Assembly: GCA_021202515.1 (NCBI GenBank)
Contig: JAJQCW010000033.1
Span: forward strand, 1-64,000
Source: Clostridiales bacterium
Lineage (GTDB): Bacteria > Bacillota > Clostridia > Oscillospirales > Oscillospiraceae
Reading direction: 5' to 3'
Length of the DNA: 64,000 bases
Positions 43,687 to 52,241 of this stretch are shown here, in pieces. The notes below the pieces were generated by a model. The model saw nothing but the letters and a program-made list of their open reading frames with translations, had not been told where the DNA came from and searched no databases. A program made the position numbers and the translations under genes. Within the stretch, counting starts at the first letter, position 1; each line of letters starts with the position of its first letter.

Positions 43687-44808
43687 TCACACCGCTGCTG
43701 CGCTGACCGCCCGGGACAGCTCCTCCTCGGAAAACGGCACGGAAATGCTCTCCGCCTGGCGGTTCAGGTGCAGCTTAGTCACATAGCTGCTGGTGTAGGC
43801 CCGCATCAGGGCGAAATACCCCAGCCGGAACTCGATGGTGTCTCCCACCCGGTAGTCCACTTCGCTGTCCTCCACGTCCAGCATCAGGTGGTCGCTGCTG
43901 GCCCCAAGGATGTGGATGCCCTCGTCGATGGGCCACATGGTCTCCACGTCGATGTCCTGCTTGCCCAGGGCGCAAATGGCCTTCATCCGCACACCCCGGT
44001 CGGTGAAGCTGGGGGAGTTGCCATAGCTGTCCACCCCCACGGTGCCCCAGGGCAGGGAGGGCTTCTCTTTCAGCTCAATGATTTCCGCCTGTAGGCGGAA
44101 AGCGTCGTTGTAAGTGCCGTCCAGATAGCGGTACTTGGCCCGTTCCCGGCCAAAGAGCAGGCTCTCCCCCAGCCGCAGCAGGTTGACCTCTTTGGGGATA
44201 CCGCCCCGGAACATCAAATCGAGGGTGGCGGAGTTGCCGCCGCTGATGCAGGGGGTGGCGTGGATTTCCTCCGCCACCTGGGTCAGCAGGGTCAGCTTTT
44301 CCGTGTCCGGCTGGATGAAGGAGAAACAGGTCAGGTTGGTGCCCATGCCGTACAGCTCCAGTTCCGGCGTCCGTCGGGCGTAGTCCGCAGCGGCGCGGAT
44401 GTCATCCATGGAGAGGAACCCCTCCCGGATGTCTCCCAGGTCGTACATCAGCACTACCTTGTGGGTTTTCCGCAGGGCGCGGCAGGCCCGTGCCAGGGCT
44501 TTCAGCGTGTCCAGCTCGGAGTTCAGCGACACGTCCGCCCAGCGCACCACGTCCTCCGCCTCGGAACACATGGGCATCCGGATCAGCCACTTTTCGCAGG
44601 GCATCCAGGCCAGCTTTTTCAGGTTGGCTACGCGGGAGTCCCCAATGCGGGAAATGCCGTTGTCGATATAGATTTTGGCGATTTCCGGGTCGCCGCACAC
44701 CACCTTGGTAATACCGGTGATTTCAATGCCATATTGCCCGCAGTAGGCCACCATCTGGCGCACATTTGCCGCTATTTTTTCGTGGTCGATCGTCAGCAGC
44801 GGATACAT
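43687..44808 (-). CDS. Alanine/ornithine racemase family PLP enzyme
   Basis: The 373-residue product has the alanine-racemase TIM-barrel fold. It resembles the ornithine racemase of Clostridium sticklandii along its length: the start MYPLLTIDHEKIAANVRQMV, the PLP lysine in GIEITGITKVVCGDPEIAK (about 35), SLNSELDTLKAL, LMYDLGDIREGF, LYGMGTNLTCF, ISGGNSATL, LRLGESLLFGRE and LGASSDHLMLDV. It may interconvert L- and D-ornithine for fermentation or cell-wall use. The arginine cluster next door makes ornithine a sensible substrate. RBS GAAGGAGGAAGG precedes the ATG. Confidence 0.85.
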   Translation of the reverse strand: MYPLLTIDHEKIAANVRQMVAYCGQYGIEITGITKVVCGDPEIAKIYIDNGISRIGDSRVANLKKLAWMPCEKWLIRMPMCSEAEDVVRWADVSLNSELDTLKALARACRALRKTHKVVLMYDLGDIREGFLSMDDIRAAADYARRTPELELYGMGTNLTCFSFIQPDTEKLTLLTQVAEEIHATPCISGGNSATLDLMFRGGIPKEVNLLRLGESLLFGRERAKYRYLDGTYNDAFRLQAEIIELKEKPSLPWGTVGVDSYGNSPSFTDRGVRMKAICALGKQDIDVETMWPIDEGIHILGASSDHLMLDVEDSEVDYRVGDTIEFRLGYFALMRAYTSSYVTKLHLNRQAESISVPFSEEELSRAVSAAAV

Positions 44809-44968
44809 CGCAGCCTTCCTCCTTCGCAGTATAAAACGTAAAAAGACGATTGAAGTTCCATTTACTCAGCTTTGACACGCTCCACTCCACAAACAGGCAC
44901 TGCACCAAATGAAAAACCGATGTTCCGCTGAACAGGTGTGTACATGGTTCGGTTTTCGCTACCGTAAC

Positions 44969-45037
44969 TGTAGGGGCGGCCCTTGGCCGCCCGGGGTAAG
45001 CAGGTGGTCGCACGGGCGGCCAAGGGCCGCCCCTACA
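44969..45037. repeat. Palindromic repeat, GTAGGGGCGGCC family, copy 2
   Basis: The arms TGTAGGGGCGGCCCTTGGCC and GGCCAAGGGCCGCCCCTACA are almost exact inverse copies around 29 bases. It lies in the leader of the racemase gene. Confidence 0.9.
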
Positions 45038-45102
45038 AGAGCGAAGTAATGGTTTCGGGCAGAGTGGTTACAACCAGTCAAAAAGGAATCGCCAAAAAAC
45101 GC

Positions 45103-45134
45103 AAAAAAAGAGACCCTGTTTGCACAGAGCCTCT
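45103..45134 (-). terminator. Attenuator-like hairpin in the racemase leader
   Basis: On the minus strand AGAGG-CT-CTGT, GCAA, ACAG-GG-TCTCT is followed by TTTTTTTGCG. It begins only about 10 bases after the predicted start of transcription from 45151-45179. Confidence 0.6.
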
Positions 45135-45150
45135 TCGCTTCGTTGAGGTT

Positions 45151-45179
45151 ATTATAGCAGAACGGGCGGAAAAATGCAA
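45151..45179 (-). promoter_or_regulatory. Leftward promoter upstream of the racemase gene
   Basis: On the minus strand TTGCAT (45174-45179), 17 bases, perfect TATAAT (45151-45156). It gives a leader of about 335 nt that carries a terminator and a palindromic repeat. Confidence 0.65.
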
Positions 45180-45240
45180 GACAGAAAACAAAATCTTTCA
45201 AAAATATTCTGCGGACGTGCGGCATTGGGGCGGCCAACCT

Positions 45241-45335
45241 TATAAATATTCAATTATACCCGTATATTCCGCATAATTATGCAGTATTTATGAATATTGA
45301 ACAGTTTACAGAAAAAATTCTTGAATGATTATGCA
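45241..45335. promoter_or_regulatory. Cluster of candidate ARG boxes
   Basis: This AT-rich stretch upstream of argG holds several sites close to the arginine-repressor pattern TGAAT-wwww-ATTCA. TGAATGATTATGCA (45322-45335) has one mismatch and lies nine bases before the -35. GCATAATTATGC (45271-45282) is a perfect palindrome, and TATAAATATTCAATTATA lies at 45241-45258. Binding by ArgR is inferred; argR is not in the window. Confidence 0.45.
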
Positions 45336-45344
45336 AAATTGTGC

Positions 45345-45373
45345 TTGCAATCTCCGGGGAACCGTGTTAGTAT
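45345..45373 (+). promoter_or_regulatory. Promoter of the arginine cluster
   Basis: TTGCAA (45345-45350), 17 bases, TAGTAT (45368-45373), with TGT before the -10 as an extended -10. It lies about 50 bases ahead of argG. Confidence 0.6.
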
Positions 45374-45430
45374 TTATCACGATGAACGGCAGGGCCGTTC
45401 CCAGTAAGTTTTTGAAGGAGACGTTCTATC

Positions 45431-46648
45431 ATGGCTGAAGTCAAAAAAGTAGTTCTCGCCTATTCCGGCGGTTTGGATACGTCCATTATCATTCCCTGGC
45501 TGAAAGAAAATTATAACGATCCCGAAATCATCGCTGTGTCCGGCAACGTGGGCCAGGCCGACGAGCTGGAGGGTCTGGAGGAAAAGGCGCTGAAAACCGG
45601 CGCGTCCAAGCTCATCGTGGCCGACCTGACCGACGAGATGGTCAACGACGTCATCATCCCCTCCGTCAAGGCCGGGGCCAAGTACGAGACCTATCTGCTG
45701 GGCACCGCTTTTGCCCGTCCCGTTATCGGCAAGGCCCTGGCGAAGATCGCCCTGGAAGAGGGCGCGGACGCCATCTGCCACGGCTGCACCGGCAAGGGCA
45801 ACGACCAGGTCCGGTTCGAGCTGGCCATCAAGCGCTTCGCCCCCGGCATGAAGATCATTGCCCCCTGGCGTGAGTGGGACATCAAGAGCCGTGACGAGGA
45901 GATCGACTACGCCGAGGCCCACAACGTCCCTCTGAAGATCAACCGGGAGACCAACTACTCCAAGGACAAGAACCTGTGGCACCTGTCCCACGAGGGCCTG
46001 GACCTGGAGAACCCCGCCAACGAGCCGGATTACGACAAGCCCGGCTTCCTGGAGATGGGCATCTCCCCCATCCAGGCGCCTGACAAGCCCACTTACATCA
46101 CCCTGGACTTCGAGCAGGGCGTGCCGGTCGCCATCAACGGCGAGAAGAAGAGCGCCACCGACATCATCCGGGACCTGAACGTCTACGGCGGTCAGAACGG
46201 CATCGGCATCATCGACATCGTGGAGAACCGTCTGGTGGGCATGAAGGACCGGGGCGTCTACGAGACGCCGGGCGGCACCATCCTGTATGCGGCTCACGAC
46301 CTGCTGGAGACCCTCTGCGTGGACAAGGACACCATGCACGAGAAGCAGAAACTGGCTGTGGACTTCGCTGACCTGGTTTACAACGGCAAGTGGTACTCCC
46401 CCCTGCGGGAAGCCCTCTCCGCCTTCGTGGACAAGACCCAGGAATTCGTCACCGGCACCGTCAAGCTCAAGCTGTACAAGGGCAACATCATCCCCGCCGG
46501 CATGACCTCCCCCTACTCCCTGTACTCCGAGGATCTGGCTACCTTCGACGAGTCCGACTACGACCAGAAGGACTCCGCCGGGTTCATCAACCTGTGGGGC
46601 CTGCCCACCAAGGTCCAGGCGCTGCGGGAGATGGGCAAGCTGAAATAA
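45431..46648 (+). CDS. argG: Argininosuccinate synthase
   Basis: ArgG joins citrulline and aspartate with ATP. The 405-residue product has the PP-loop [20 protein letters not shown] (about 8-27), [13 protein letters not shown], and the C-terminal [20 protein letters not shown]. The ATG follows GAAGGAGACG. It has its own promoter with ARG-box-like sites and a terminator at 46696, so it may be made apart from argH. Confidence 0.98.
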   Translation: MAEVKKVVLAYSGGLDTSIIIPWLKENYNDPEIIAVSGNVGQADELEGLEEKALKTGASKLIVADLTDEMVNDVIIPSVKAGAKYETYLLGTAFARPVIGKALAKIALEEGADAICHGCTGKGNDQVRFELAIKRFAPGMKIIAPWREWDIKSRDEEIDYAEAHNVPLKINRETNYSKDKNLWHLSHEGLDLENPANEPDYDKPGFLEMGISPIQAPDKPTYITLDFEQGVPVAINGEKKSATDIIRDLNVYGGQNGIGIIDIVENRLVGMKDRGVYETPGGTILYAAHDLLETLCVDKDTMHEKQKLAVDFADLVYNGKWYSPLREALSAFVDKTQEFVTGTVKLKLYKGNIIPAGMTSPYSLYSEDLATFDESDYDQKDSAGFINLWGLPTKVQALREMGKLK

Positions 46649-46695
46649 GTTTCCCAATTCAGCATTTTCTCTGGGAAAGAACCTTTCTGATTTGG

Positions 46696-46730
46696 AATTG
46701 CCGCACTTTCCCAAGTGCGGCAATTTTTCC
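46696..46730 (+). terminator. Terminator after argG
   Basis: AATTGCCGCACTT and AAGTGCGGCAATT form a perfect 13-bp stem, followed by TTTCC. Confidence 0.85.
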
Positions 46731-46775
46731 TATGAAAAAGCAAAAACGCACACGGCTTTGTTTTGCTGCCGTATG

Positions 46776-46803
46776 TGTAAGGGCGGCAAGGGCCGCCCCT
46801 ACA
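46776..46803. repeat. Palindromic repeat, short copy 3
   Basis: TGTAAGGGCGGC directly joins AAGGGCCGCCCCTACA, a collapsed copy without the middle spacer. ATTGCNN units follow at 46863-46896, just before argH. Confidence 0.65.
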
Positions 46804-46862
46804 GGGAGCAGAAGGAATTTCCAAGCGATGTGTTTTAGCGGCGCATATGGTTGAAATTTTGA

Positions 46863-46896
46863 CCATTGCTCATTGCACATTGCAAATTGCTCATTG
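46863..46896. repeat. ATTGCNN heptamer array before argH
   Basis: Units ATTGCTC, ATTGCAC, ATTGCAA and ATTGCTC follow one another with a 7-base period. The array lies 38 bases ahead of the argH start. Confidence 0.75.
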
Positions 46897-46933
46897 AAAA
46901 AAGTCTCCCACCTGTGGGAAGGAGTGACCGCTT

Positions 46934-48331
46934 ATGAAGCTCTGGGCCGGACGGTTCCAGAAGGAAACCAACACCTTAGTCAACGACTTTAACGCCTCCA
47001 TCGGCTTTGACGCCCGTCTCTATCAGCAGGACATCACCGGCTCCATCGCCCATGCCACCATGCTGGGGGAGCAGGGCATCATCTCCCAGGAGGACGCCGC
47101 CGAGATCATCAACGGCCTGAAAGCGATTCTGGCCGACATCGAGGCGGGCGAGGTGGAGTTCTCGTTGGACAACGAGGACATCCACATGAACATTGAGACC
47201 ATCCTGACCCAGCGCATTGGCGACGCGGGCAAGCGGCTCCACACGGGCCGCAGCCGCAACGACCAGGTTGCGGTGGACTTCCGCCTGTTCGTCAAGGAGG
47301 AGATCCCCGTCATCATCGGTCAGATTTTGGACCTGGAGAAGGTCCTCATCCGCAAGGCGGAGGAAAATCTGACCACCGTCATGCCCGGCTACACCCACCT
47401 CCAGCGGGCGCAGCCCACCACCTTCGCCCACTATATGATGGCTTACGCCAACATGCTCCGCCGGGACGTGACCCGCTTCGAGGACTGCCTGGAGCGGATG
47501 GACGAGTGTCCTCTGGGCGCTGGCGCGCTGGCTACCTCCACCTATCCCGTGGACCGGGAGCGCACTGCCCAACTGCTGGGCTTCAAAAAACCCACCGACA
47601 ACTCCCTGGACTCCGTCTCTGACCGGGATTACGCCATTGAGTTCCTGTCCGCCTGCTCCCTGCTGATGATGCACCTGTCCCGGTTCTCCGAGGAGGTCAT
47701 CCTGTGGTGCAGTTGGGAGTTCAAGTTCGTGGATTTGGATGACGCCTATTCCACCGGTTCCTCCATCATGCCCCAGAAGAAAAACCCCGACGTGGCCGAG
47801 CTGGTGCGGGGCAAGACGGGCCGTGTCTACGGCGACTTGGTCTCCCTGCTGACGGTGATGAAGGGCCTGCCCCTGGCCTACAACAAGGACATGCAGGAGG
47901 ACAAGGAGCCGGTGTTCGACGCCATCGACACCGTGGAGATGTGCGTGCCGGTGTTCGCCGCCATGCTGGACACCCTGACCGTCCGGCCTAAGAATATGTC
48001 CAAGGCGGCGGCTGGCGGCTTCATCAACGCCACCGACTGCGCCGACTACCTGACCAAGCGGGGAATGCCCTTCCGGGAGGCTTACATGATCGTGGGTCGG
48101 CTGGTGAATATGTGCATCAAGTCCGGCGAGACGCTGGAGACCCTGACCCTCCGGGACTTCCGGGCCATCTCCGAGCTGTTCGACTCCGACATCTACGAGG
48201 CGCTGGAGCTGAAACGCTGTGTCCACGAGCGCAAGGTGTTGGGTGGCCCGTCCGCTGAGGACGTGACCCGGCAAATTGGCGCTATCAAGGACTTTGTGGC
48301 CCAGCACACCCCGGAACAGACGGAAGGATAA
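46934..48331 (+). CDS. argH: Argininosuccinate lyase
   Basis: ArgH splits argininosuccinate into arginine and fumarate. The 465-residue product has the family start LWAGRFQKETNTLVNDFNAS and the substrate loops HTGRSRNDQVAVDFRLFV and MPGYTHLQRAQPTTFAHYMM. The fumarase/lyase signature is GSSIMPQKKNPDVAELVRGK (about 279-298). RBS GGAAGGAGTGACC precedes the ATG. It lies 285 bases after argG, across a terminator and repeats. Confidence 0.98.
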   Translation: MKLWAGRFQKETNTLVNDFNASIGFDARLYQQDITGSIAHATMLGEQGIISQEDAAEIINGLKAILADIEAGEVEFSLDNEDIHMNIETILTQRIGDAGKRLHTGRSRNDQVAVDFRLFVKEEIPVIIGQILDLEKVLIRKAEENLTTVMPGYTHLQRAQPTTFAHYMMAYANMLRRDVTRFEDCLERMDECPLGAGALATSTYPVDRERTAQLLGFKKPTDNSLDSVSDRDYAIEFLSACSLLMMHLSRFSEEVILWCSWEFKFVDLDDAYSTGSSIMPQKKNPDVAELVRGKTGRVYGDLVSLLTVMKGLPLAYNKDMQEDKEPVFDAIDTVEMCVPVFAAMLDTLTVRPKNMSKAAAGGFINATDCADYLTKRGMPFREAYMIVGRLVNMCIKSGETLETLTLRDFRAISELFDSDIYEALELKRCVHERKVLGGPSAEDVTRQIGAIKDFVAQHTPEQTEG

Positions 48332-48385
48332 CAGAATCGCTTCTGACAGCAGGGCGAGTGGAAACACTTGCCCTTCTGCATTTTT

Positions 48386-48639
48386 AATGAGCAATTTGCA
48401 ATTTGCAATGTGCAATGTGAAATGAGCTGTTAGCTTTTAGCCATTAGCTGTTAGCTCAGATAGTGCTTGCCGTTTGGTCAGCATATTTGTCCTGCGCAGT
48501 ACAAGTTTTCTGTGGAGAACTGCGGTTTGACAACTGACCACCCCTCTTACCTCCCCTGAAAGGGCAGGGAGGGGCGAAGCTCCGGAAGTGCCGCTTGACG
48601 GCGGAGGTGGCACGGCGTAAGCCGTGACGGAGGGGTTTC
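48386..48639. repeat. Composite interspersed repeat, inverted copy
   Basis: It starts with an array of TTTGCAA/GTGCAAT units (48386-48420), then GAGCTGTTAGC, GATAGTGCTTGCCGTTTGG and GACCACCCCTCTTAC. It continues with the CCCTGAAAGGGC and GGAAGTGCCGCTTGACGGCGG hairpins and ends GAGGGGTTTC. It is the reverse of the copy at 43459-43683 and separates argH from argC. I see no gene between 48332 and 48713. Confidence 0.8.
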
Positions 48640-48713
48640 GGCTGTACTGGCTGATGAGACCGATTCAAGAGGACAACAAAAACAAACGACCCAACACCCA
48701 AACGGAGGCGCCT

Positions 48714-49652
48714 ATGAAACCGAAAATTTACATCGACGGCCAGGCCGGTACCACCGGCCTGCAAATCATGGACCGGCTCGCCGCCCGGAACGACATCGAA
48801 CTGATGCGCATTGACGACGACAAGCGCCACGACAACGCGGAGCGGGCGCGGCTCATCAACAGCGCCGACCTGGTGTTTCTGTGCCTGCCGGACAAGGCCG
48901 CTGTGGAGGCGGTGTCTCTGGTGAGCAACCCCGCCACCCGCATTATCGACGCCTCCACCGCCCACCGGACGAACCCGGCGTGGGTCTACGGCTTCCCGGA
49001 GCTGGCCCCCGGCCAGAAGGAGAAGATCATCCAGTCCAAGCGGGTGGCGAACCCCGGCTGTCACGCCACGGGGCTGATCTCCTCCACCGCGCCGCTGGTG
49101 CAGGCGGGCATTTTGCCCACCGATTACCCCCTGACCTGCTATTCCCTGACCGGGTACTCCGGCGGCGGCAAGGGCATGATCGCGGACTACGAGGCGGCGG
49201 AGCGGGACGTGAAGCTGTCCTCCCCCCGCATTTACGGCCTGACCCTGAACCACAAGCACATCCCGGAGATGCAGAAGGTCTGCGGTCTGGACGCCGCGCC
49301 GGTGTTCTGCCCGGTGGTGGACGACTATTATAAAGGCATGGCCACCACCATCCTGCTCCACAACGCCAAGCTGAACGGAAACCCCACCACCGAGGACATC
49401 CGTCAGGCATTGTTGGCGCATTATGCCGGTTCCGCACTTGTTTCGGTGGCTGAACTGGGGTATAATGAACCTATGATCGCCGCCAACACCTTGGCAGGGA
49501 AGGACACTCTCCAGTTGGTGGTCTGCGGCAACGATAAGCAGACCACCGTCACCGCCCTGTTCGACAACCTGGGCAAAGGGGCCTCCGGCGCGGCGGTGCA
49601 GAACATGAACCTGATGCTGGGCTTCGAGGAAACGGCCAGTTTGAGCTTGTAA
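48714..49652 (+). CDS. argC: N-acetyl-gamma-glutamyl-phosphate reductase, short type
   Basis: ArgC reduces N-acetylglutamyl phosphate to the semialdehyde with NADPH. The 312-residue product is the shorter (type 2) form. It has the nucleotide site YIDGQAGTTGLQIMDRL (about 5-21), the catalytic Cys in RVANPGCHATGLISSTAPLV and GYSGGGKGMI, and HKHIPEMQ. I use ATG 48714, after GGAGGCGCC; the frame reaches further back into the repeat without a site. A gap with a composite repeat separates it from argH. Confidence 0.96.
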   Translation: MKPKIYIDGQAGTTGLQIMDRLAARNDIELMRIDDDKRHDNAERARLINSADLVFLCLPDKAAVEAVSLVSNPATRIIDASTAHRTNPAWVYGFPELAPGQKEKIIQSKRVANPGCHATGLISSTAPLVQAGILPTDYPLTCYSLTGYSGGGKGMIADYEAAERDVKLSSPRIYGLTLNHKHIPEMQKVCGLDAAPVFCPVVDDYYKGMATTILLHNAKLNGNPTTEDIRQALLAHYAGSALVSVAELGYNEPMIAANTLAGKDTLQLVVCGNDKQTTVTALFDNLGKGASGAAVQNMNLMLGFEETASLSL

Positions 49653-49693
49653 AAGGAAAAAACAGTATTTGGTTATCCTTTTGCTATCGTGTG

Positions 49694-49764
49694 TGTAGGG
49701 GCGGCCCTTGGCCGCCCAGAATTAAGTAGGCGGTTCCTGCGGGCGGCCACGGGCCGCCCCTACA
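49694..49764. repeat. Palindromic repeat, copy 4
   Basis: The arms TGTAGGGGCGGCCCTTGGCC and GGCCACGGGCCGCCCCTACA face each other around about 30 bases, between argC and argJ. Confidence 0.9.
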
Positions 49765-49863
49765 GGTATATGGAAATGATTCTGAGTAAAGCTCTTTCGG
49801 TTTGACTCAAAGGAAGAACCACAAAACCCGACAGCCGTTTTGCGGCGGAATGGAGGAAAGAAT

Positions 49864-51084
49864 ATGAGACAGATTTCCGGCGGCGTCTGCGCCGCGAAGG
49901 GCTTCACGGCAGCCGGCATCCACGCCGGGGTCAAGGCCGGCAGCAGCCCGGAGAAAAATGACCTGGCGCTGATTTTGTCCGAGACGGAGTGTTCCGCCGC
50001 GGCCATGTACACCACCAACCGGGTGAAGTGCGCCCCCATCTACGTGACGATGGCCCACCTGGAGGATGGCGCCGCCTGGGGCGTGGTTGCCAACTCCGGC
50101 AACGCCAACGCCTGCACACCCCTAAGCCATGAGAAGGCCGACGAGATGTGCGCGGCGGCGGCAGCCGCCACGGGCCGCGCCCCGCGGGACTTCGTGGTGG
50201 CCTCCACCGGCGTCATCGGGCAGGAGCTGAACATCGACGCCATCACCAGCGCCATGCCCGCTCTGGCAAATAAGCTCAGCCGGGATGGTTCCACCGACGC
50301 CGCCAACGCCATCATGACCACCGACACCAAGCGCAAGGAGATCGCGGTAGAGGTGGAGCTGGGGGATAAAATCGTCACCCTGGGCGGCATTGCCAAAGGC
50401 TCCGGTATGATCCACCCCAACATGGGGACGCTGCTGTGCTTCCTGACCTCTGACTGCGCCATCACCCCGGAGATGCTCAACACCATGCTCCATGAGGTGC
50501 TGCCCCGCACCATCAACCGGGTCACCATCGACGGGGACACCTCCACCAACGACACCTGCGCCATCCTCTGCAACGGTCTGGCGGGGAACGACCTGATCGA
50601 GTGGAAGGACAACAACTATACGGCCTTCAAAGCCGCGCTGACCGAGGTGCTGACCTACCTGGCCCGCGCCATCGCCGCCGATGGCGAAGGGGCCAGCCGC
50701 CTGCTGACCTGCACCGTCCACGGCTCCCGCAGTGAGGACGCCGCCGAGCGGCTGAGCAAGGCCGTCACCGGTTCTTCTCTGGTCAAGGCCGCCATGTTCG
50801 GCGCGGATGCCAACTGGGGCCGAGTGCTGTGTGCCATGGGCTACTCCAAGGCCCCCTTCCGCCCGGAGCGGGTGGACGTGAAGTTCTGCTCCTGCGCCGG
50901 GGAAATTCTGGTGTGCAAGGGCGGCGTGGAAGTCGTCTTTGACGAGGACAAGGCCAAGGAAATTCTCTCTCAGGAGGAGGTCATCATCGACATCGACCTG
51001 AACGAGGGGGACAACTACGCCACCTGCTGGGGCTGCGATTTGACCTATGATTATGTGAAAATCAACGGGGATTACCGCACCTGA
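49864..51084 (+). CDS. argJ: Bifunctional glutamate N-acetyltransferase/amino-acid acetyltransferase
   Basis: ArgJ recycles the acetyl group from N-acetylornithine to glutamate and can also use acetyl-CoA, so no separate argA is needed. The 406-residue precursor self-cleaves before the Thr in KGSGMIHPNMGTLLCFLTSD (Thr about 185). Other landmarks are NSGNANACT, TTDTKRKE and GDTSTNDTC. ATG 49864 follows TGGAGGAAAG. It is followed at 40 bases by argB. Confidence 0.97.
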   Translation: MRQISGGVCAAKGFTAAGIHAGVKAGSSPEKNDLALILSETECSAAAMYTTNRVKCAPIYVTMAHLEDGAAWGVVANSGNANACTPLSHEKADEMCAAAAAATGRAPRDFVVASTGVIGQELNIDAITSAMPALANKLSRDGSTDAANAIMTTDTKRKEIAVEVELGDKIVTLGGIAKGSGMIHPNMGTLLCFLTSDCAITPEMLNTMLHEVLPRTINRVTIDGDTSTNDTCAILCNGLAGNDLIEWKDNNYTAFKAALTEVLTYLARAIAADGEGASRLLTCTVHGSRSEDAAERLSKAVTGSSLVKAAMFGADANWGRVLCAMGYSKAPFRPERVDVKFCSCAGEILVCKGGVEVVFDEDKAKEILSQEEVIIDIDLNEGDNYATCWGCDLTYDYVKINGDYRT

Positions 51085-51124
51085 TTTGGAAAACTGCAAC
51101 GACAACGAAAGGTTTGTTAAAACA

Positions 51125-51979
51125 ATGGCTTACGACTATGTGGCCAGGGCCAAAGTGCTGGCTGAGGCCCTCCCTTACATCCAAAAATACAGCGGCAAGA
51201 CCGTTGTGGTGAAATACGGCGGCAACGCCATGGTGTCCGAGGAGCTGCGGGACGCAGTGATGAGCGACGTGATTTTGCTCCATCTGGTGGGCATCCATGT
51301 GGTGCTGGTCCACGGCGGCGGGCCGGAGATCAACGCCATGCTGAAAAAAATCGGCAAGGAGTCCAAGTTTGTGGACGGCCTGCGCTACACCGACCAGGAG
51401 ACCATCGACGTGGTGCAGGAGGTGCTGTGCGGCAAGGTGAACAAGAACCTGGTGGCCGCGCTGAACCGCCGGGGCGGCAAGGCCATGGGCCTCTGCGGTA
51501 TCGACGGTGGTCTGTTCCAGGCCAAAATCAAGGACCCCAAATATGGACTGGTGGGAGAAATTACCCACGTAAACCCCGCCGTGGTGGTGGACTGCCTGGA
51601 GAAAGGGTACATTCCCGTCATCTCCACCGTGGCCCAGGGCTGCGACGCCGAGTGCTCCTATAACATCAACGCAGACACCGCTGCCTCCAAGCTGGCGATT
51701 GCATTGAAGGCGGAAAAGCTGGTGCTGCTCACCGACGTGCGGGGCCTGCTGATGGACCCCAAGGACGAGAGCACTCTCATCCCCGAAATTCGGATGTCCG
51801 ACGTGCCCATGCTGAAGAAGAAGGGCGTCATCTCCGGCGGCATGATCCCCAAGGTGGAGTGCTGCGTGGAGGCCGTTCGCTGGGGGGTCAAGCGCAGCCA
51901 TATTCTGGACGGGCGTATCCCCCATTCCATCCTCATCGAGCTGCTGTCCGACCAGCCCATGGGGACCATGATGCTGTAA
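51125..51979 (+). CDS. argB: Acetylglutamate kinase
   Basis: ArgB phosphorylates N-acetylglutamate and is commonly the arginine-inhibited step. The 284-residue product has VVKYGGNAMVSEELRD, VLVHGGGPEINAMLKKIG, GLCGIDGGLF, ECSYNINADTAASKLAIALK and VISGGMIPKVECCVEAV. The N-terminal extension (VARAKVLAEALPYIQKYSGK) is typical of the arginine-sensitive hexameric form. The ATG at 51125 is the family start; an upstream TTG is unlikely. Confidence 0.97.
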   Translation: MAYDYVARAKVLAEALPYIQKYSGKTVVVKYGGNAMVSEELRDAVMSDVILLHLVGIHVVLVHGGGPEINAMLKKIGKESKFVDGLRYTDQETIDVVQEVLCGKVNKNLVAALNRRGGKAMGLCGIDGGLFQAKIKDPKYGLVGEITHVNPAVVVDCLEKGYIPVISTVAQGCDAECSYNINADTAASKLAIALKAEKLVLLTDVRGLLMDPKDESTLIPEIRMSDVPMLKKKGVISGGMIPKVECCVEAVRWGVKRSHILDGRIPHSILIELLSDQPMGTMML

Positions 51980-52067
51980 AGCCCCGAAAATGCGCGAAAA
52001 TCCATGTTTGAGAATCCCTTTTTGCTCCGCTTAAACTGTTTGACCCGGAAACTCCACTGTACTTCCC

Positions 52068-52136
52068 TGTAGGGGCGGCCCGTGGCCGCCCGCAGCATCA
52101 ACTCTGTTATCCGGGCGGCCAAGGGCCGCCCCTACA
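52068..52136. repeat. Palindromic repeat, copy 5
   Basis: The arms TGTAGGGGCGGCCCGTGGCC and GGCCAAGGGCCGCCCCTACA lie around about 29 bases, between argB and argD. Confidence 0.9.
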
Positions 52137-52241
52137 TAATGCGATGGTGCACAACCAAACGATGTGCAGGAAGTGCAGCGGAAGTGACATTTGACAGCGG
52201 AGAACTTTCCCCCATCCTTTCTCCGAAAGAAGGTTCCTTCC

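Noticed and set aside
44969-45037. Insertion sequence with terminal inverted repeats
   Set aside because: The middle is under 30 bases and carries no transposase. It is a palindromic repeat element, not an IS.
45103-45140. preQ1-I riboswitch on the minus strand
   Set aside because: The AGAGG opening is present, but the A-rich tail and loop sequence of the preQ1-I fold are missing and the hairpin ends in a T-run. It is a plain terminator.
45180-45430. T-box leader upstream of argG
   Set aside because: The predicted start lies about 50 bases before the ATG, too short for a T-box, and no AGGGTGG-type T-box sequence is seen.
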